Source of the DNA: an uncultured Sphingomonadales bacterium
Lineage (GTDB): Bacteria; Pseudomonadota; Alphaproteobacteria; Sphingomonadales; Sphingomonadaceae
DNA length: 34,366 bases
Assembly: GCA_903848655.1 (NCBI GenBank)
Contig: CAINGT010000071.1
Span: 1-34,366 of the forward strand
Reading direction: 5' to 3'
A program made the position numbers and the translations under genes. Every line of letters begins with the position of its first letter. Position 1 is the first letter of the stretch. The notes under the pieces were generated by a model, which was not told where the DNA came from, did no database searches, and was given only the letters and a program-made list of their open reading frames with translations. This document shows, in pieces, positions 32,869-34,366 of the stretch.

Positions 32869-34219
32869 TTCTGCTTCCCCTGGCTTGCAAGCGCGGCTCG
32901 GCGTGTTTCACTTGTGGGGAATCGCGGTCGGGCTGGTGATTTCGGGCGAATATTTCGGCTGGAGCTATGGCTGGGCGAGCGCGGGTACACTGGGCTTTCT
33001 GGTCGCGACGCTGGTGGTGGCGGCGATGTATGTCGCGTTCATCTTTTCGTTTACCGAATTGACCACCGCGATCCCGCACGCGGGCGGGCCTTATGCTTAT
33101 GCCGCGCGCGCGTTCGGCCCGGTGGGCGGGGCGATTGCCGGGTTTGCCACGCTGGTTGAATTCGTGTTCGCGCCGCCTGCGATCGCGCTCGCCATCGGGG
33201 CCTATCTCAAAGTGCAATATCCGTGGCTCAACCCCACGCACGCGGCAACGGCGGCCTATGCCGTGTTCGTCGCGCTCAATATCATCGGCGTGCATATTGC
33301 CGCGACATTCGAACTGGTGGTGACGCTGCTGGCGGTGGGCGAATTGCTGGTATTCATGGCGGTGGTCGCGCCATCGTTTCGCTGGGCCAATTTCGTTGCG
33401 CATGGCTGGGCCGGGCAAGACCATTTCAGCCTGGCGGCGGTGGGCGGAATGTTTGCCGCACTGCCGTTTGCGATCTGGTTCTTCCTCGCCATCGAAGGCG
33501 TGGCGATGGCCGCCGAAGAAGCGCGCGATCCGCGCCGCACGATCCCGCGTGCTTATATCAGCGGTATTCTCACGCTCGTCGTGCTGGCGTTCGGGGTCAT
33601 GCTGCTGGCCGGGGGGTCGGGCGATTGGAGGGCGATTGCCAATATCAACGATCCGCTGCCGCAAGCGATGAAGCGCAGCGTCGGCGCGTCGAGCGGGTGG
33701 CTGCACATGCTGGTGTGGCTCGGGCTGTTCGGGCTGGTGGCATCGTTTCACGGCATAATCATGGGCTATGCGCGGCAGATTTTCGCGCTTGCCCGCGCGG
33801 GGTTTCTGCCGCGCGTGTTCGCACGGCTGCACCCGCGCTTTCGCACGCCCGATCTGGCGACAATTGCGGGTGGACTGGTCGGAGTGGCGGCGATCTGGTC
33901 GGATTCGGTCGTGCAGATTGCCGGGCAATCGCTGACCGCCAGCGTGGTGACGCTGTCGGCGATGGGCGCGCTGACAATGTATGGCGTGGCGATGGCCGCG
34001 CTGTTCCGGCTGCGCTCGAGCGAACCGGGGCTGGTTCGCCCGTTCGTTGCGCCGCTCTATCCTTATGCCCCCGGTTTTGCGCTGGTGATGGCCGGGGTAG
34101 CGCTGGTGATGCTGGTGTGGAACAATCGCGAAATCGCGCTGATCTATGCAGCGGTGATGGTTACGCTGGTGGGCGGATCGCTGCTGTTCCGCCAGCGCGG
34201 GTTGCGCGCTGGCGGGTGA
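32861..34219 (+). CDS. eat: Ethanolamine permease, APC family
   Basis: A 452-residue, twelve-helix amino acid-polyamine-organocation transporter. The first helix FHLWGIAVGLVISGEYFGWS, the TTAIPHAGGPYAYAARAFGP segment, IEGVAMAAEEARDPRRTIPR and the later MGYARQIFALARAGFLPR are strong matches to Eat-type ethanolamine permeases. The operon position seals the substrate call. The ATG at 32861 lies in the last codons of eutC. A family A repeat follows the stop by about 18 nt. Ethanolamine would then serve as nitrogen and, with an aldehyde dehydrogenase encoded elsewhere, carbon source. Confidence 0.94.
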   Translation: MPDSASPGLQARLGVFHLWGIAVGLVISGEYFGWSYGWASAGTLGFLVATLVVAAMYVAFIFSFTELTTAIPHAGGPYAYAARAFGPVGGAIAGFATLVEFVFAPPAIALAIGAYLKVQYPWLNPTHAATAAYAVFVALNIIGVHIAATFELVVTLLAVGELLVFMAVVAPSFRWANFVAHGWAGQDHFSLAAVGGMFAALPFAIWFFLAIEGVAMAAEEARDPRRTIPRAYISGILTLVVLAFGVMLLAGGSGDWRAIANINDPLPQAMKRSVGASSGWLHMLVWLGLFGLVASFHGIIMGYARQIFALARAGFLPRVFARLHPRFRTPDLATIAGGLVGVAAIWSDSVVQIAGQSLTASVVTLSAMGALTMYGVAMAALFRLRSSEPGLVRPFVAPLYPYAPGFALVMAGVALVMLVWNNREIALIYAAVMVTLVGGSLLFRQRGLRAGG

Positions 34220-34237
34220 CTTGCGGCCTGCTGTTTA

Positions 34238-34366
34238 GAGCGTGATGCGAGCCGCAGGCCACCGAAGGTAAAAAGTGGGAACCGGTTTTTACCTTCGGTG
34301 GCCTGCGGCTCGCAATAAATCACGCGAAAACAAAGACTTTATAGCGGAATGCGATTCAATCTAATC
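34238..34366. repeat. Family A composite repeat, copy A6, cut by the window end
   Basis: TA precedes GAGCGTGATGCG at 34238. A perfect 29-bp inverted repeat follows (34246-34274 and 34286-34314, loop GTGGGAACCGG), then AATAAATCACGCGAAAAC and AAAGACTT. A further family A start of the AGCGGAATGCGATTCAATC type is truncated at 34366. The long stem after eat is a likely transcript end. Confidence 0.85.

Overview
The window reads as chromosome of a high-GC alphaproteobacterium, most likely a member of the Sphingomonadales. Supporting points are the contiguous Entner-Doudoroff block zwf-pgl-edd-glk, a pyruvate dehydrogenase E1 beta carrying an N-terminal lipoyl domain, a large TonB-dependent receptor, small DUF2946-like and LuxR-type/membrane proteins of sphingomonad style, and frequent short palindromic repeats. 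Most of it is housekeeping DNA. I see no prophage, plasmid replication genes or transposase.

Layout. 1-290: repeat DNA, one family nested in another. 278-1597 (-): secreted M19 dipeptidase. 1766-3719 (+): PilZ protein and a FAD dehydrogenase. 3811-3894: probable small RNA. 4026-5861 (+): chemoreceptor, convergent with an outer-membrane protein and a DUF2946-like protein (5905-7409, -). 7558-7893: HNH-like protein. 7997-13251 (+): zwf, pgl, edd, glk and a CsaA-like protein, with the first four tightly coupled. 13419-15106 (-): aroK-aroB. 15204-19315 (+): two unrecognised envelope-type proteins, xerD, accA. 19366-20174: orphan Flp-like pilin (-) and a Nudix hydrolase (+). 20190-20384: tRNA-Arg(ACG) followed by a decayed tandem copy. 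20625-23647 (+): pdhA, pdhB and a squalene/phytoene-synthase-like remnant. 23836-26397 (-): TonB-dependent receptor. 26706-27960 (-): Yip1-like membrane protein and a small unknown. 28321-30559 (+): LuxR-type HTH protein with a C-terminal membrane anchor, a helical protein, a multi-TM protein and a winged-helix regulator. 30674-34219 (+): eutB-eutC-eat for ethanolamine uptake and breakdown.

Function. Glucose is phosphorylated (Glk) and oxidised through G6P and 6-phosphogluconate to KDG-6-P (Zwf, Pgl, Edd). Pyruvate enters the TCA cycle through PdhAB, and acetyl-CoA feeds fatty-acid synthesis through AccA. Ethanolamine is imported by Eat and cleaved by EutBC to acetaldehyde and ammonia, with no microcompartment genes visible. 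AroK/AroB serve the shikimate pathway.

The most interesting structure is not protein-coding. A palindromic element family (about 36-120 bp, ends GAGC...GCTC, flanked by TA) occurs at six sites. Two simple copies sit exactly inside stop codons and supply the TAG of three genes: the MCP, the outer-membrane protein and the Flp-like pilin. A third copy is nested inside another repeat and leaves a clean empty-site prediction. Because the element starts with G after a TA target, insertion into TAA or TAG always rebuilds TAG. Other points of note are the tRNA pseudogene, the sRNA candidate, the LuxR-TM gene cluster and the unknown 49-aa/639-aa gene pair.
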